From contig JAISLX010000045.1 of assembly GCA_031277045.1 (NCBI GenBank), forward strand, positions 1 through 6,136: a DNA stretch of 6,136 bases, read 5' to 3'. Positions within the stretch are counted from its first letter, which is position 1; every line of letters begins with the position of its first letter. Below are positions 5,933-6,136 of this stretch, piece by piece. A program made the position numbers and the translations under genes. The notes under the pieces were generated by a model that worked only from the letters and a program-made list of their open reading frames with translations, searched no databases and was not told the origin of the DNA. Source of the DNA: Treponema sp. (lineage in GTDB: Bacteria; Spirochaetota; Spirochaetia; Treponematales; Breznakiellaceae).

Positions 5933-6136
5933 TTATTTTTCCCAGGCCTTTTCTTTCAGATTGGTATAGATGTATACCCCTGCGGAAACAGAACAAAGGA
6001 TAAACATGATTACCGATAGGGCGGCAGATTTTTCATAGTCCATGTAGGAATTAAACTGCCGGTAAAGGGAAATACCCAGCATGGTTGGGTTGGTAGCCCC
6101 CAGCATCAGGAACGGAGTGGTAAAGGAACCGATATT
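5933..6136 (-). CDS. ABC transporter permease, C-terminal fragment (67 aa)
   Basis: The last 67 residues of an inner-membrane permease of the binding-protein-dependent type (BPD_transp_1). The visible part reads IGSFTTPFLMLG, then PTMLGISLYRQF, then a final hydrophobic helix (about residues 38-58) and a charged tail ending KEKAWEK. The GSFTTPFLLG and P.MLG..LY pattern is typical of permeases in the spermidine/putrescine, iron and 2-aminoethylphosphonate importer group. The rest of the gene lies beyond the window. The stop TAA is immediately followed by the ATG of the next gene, so the transporter and the hydrolase pair form one operon. The solute cannot be told from this fragment. The PHP neighbour hints at a phosphorus-containing compound. 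Confidence 0.85.
   Translation of the reverse strand, partial: NIGSFTTPFLMLGATNPTMLGISLYRQFNSYMDYEKSAALSVIMFILCSVSAGVYIYTNLKEKAWEK

Overview
This looks like one end of an assembled contig from a bacterium with GC-rich coding sequence and AT-rich promoter regions. Every gene lies on the minus strand. The proteins (ClpB, a PHP-family metallohydrolase, an ABC permease and a monoacylglycerol-lipase-like hydrolase) have the flavour of an anaerobic spirochaete, perhaps a Treponema relative from a gut. That assignment is an impression and not a proof, because no rRNA or other decisive marker is present. The first 41 bases are not biological: positions 9-41 are the Illumina TruSeq read-1 adapter, and bases 1-8 sit exactly where an i5 index would be.

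Read in the direction of transcription (high to low coordinates), the window opens with the 3' end of an ABC-transporter inner-membrane permease (5933-6136). Its stop codon directly abuts the start of a small beta-rich protein (5462-5932). That stop in turn overlaps, as TTGA, a TTG-started PHP phosphoesterase (4482-5465). The small protein and the PHP protein together look like the N-terminal and catalytic parts of a CehA/McbA-type metallohydrolase carried as two coupled genes. The likely theme of this operon is uptake of a small solute, possibly a phosphate ester or phosphonate, plus its hydrolysis.

A structured 259-bp intergenic region follows, with a 26-nt imperfect inverted repeat, a short terminator, and a 9-N11-9 inverted repeat overlapping a possible promoter -35 element. 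It ends with a palindrome next to the ribosome binding site of clpB (1625-4222), which encodes the full-length protein disaggregase. The clpB terminator sits two bases from a near-consensus promoter (TTGACG-N17-TACAAT). That promoter drives an alpha/beta hydrolase of the monoacylglycerol lipase/lysophospholipase type (420-1349), which has a perfect AGGAGG site and a hairpin starting at the predicted 5' end of its mRNA.

Downstream of the hydrolase are a strong hairpin and a GATAACC-N5-GGTTATC palindrome. Then comes a promoter with a perfect TTGACA and 17-bp spacer, an AT-rich leader of about 150 nt, and the first 14 codons of one more gene, cut off by the adapter.

The main points of interest are the split metallohydrolase and the non-CIRCE inverted repeat at clpB, along with the clpB leader palindrome and the adapter-truncated contig end. 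I found no CRISPR array, tRNA, rRNA or complete mobile element, and no clear sign of a wholly new system.
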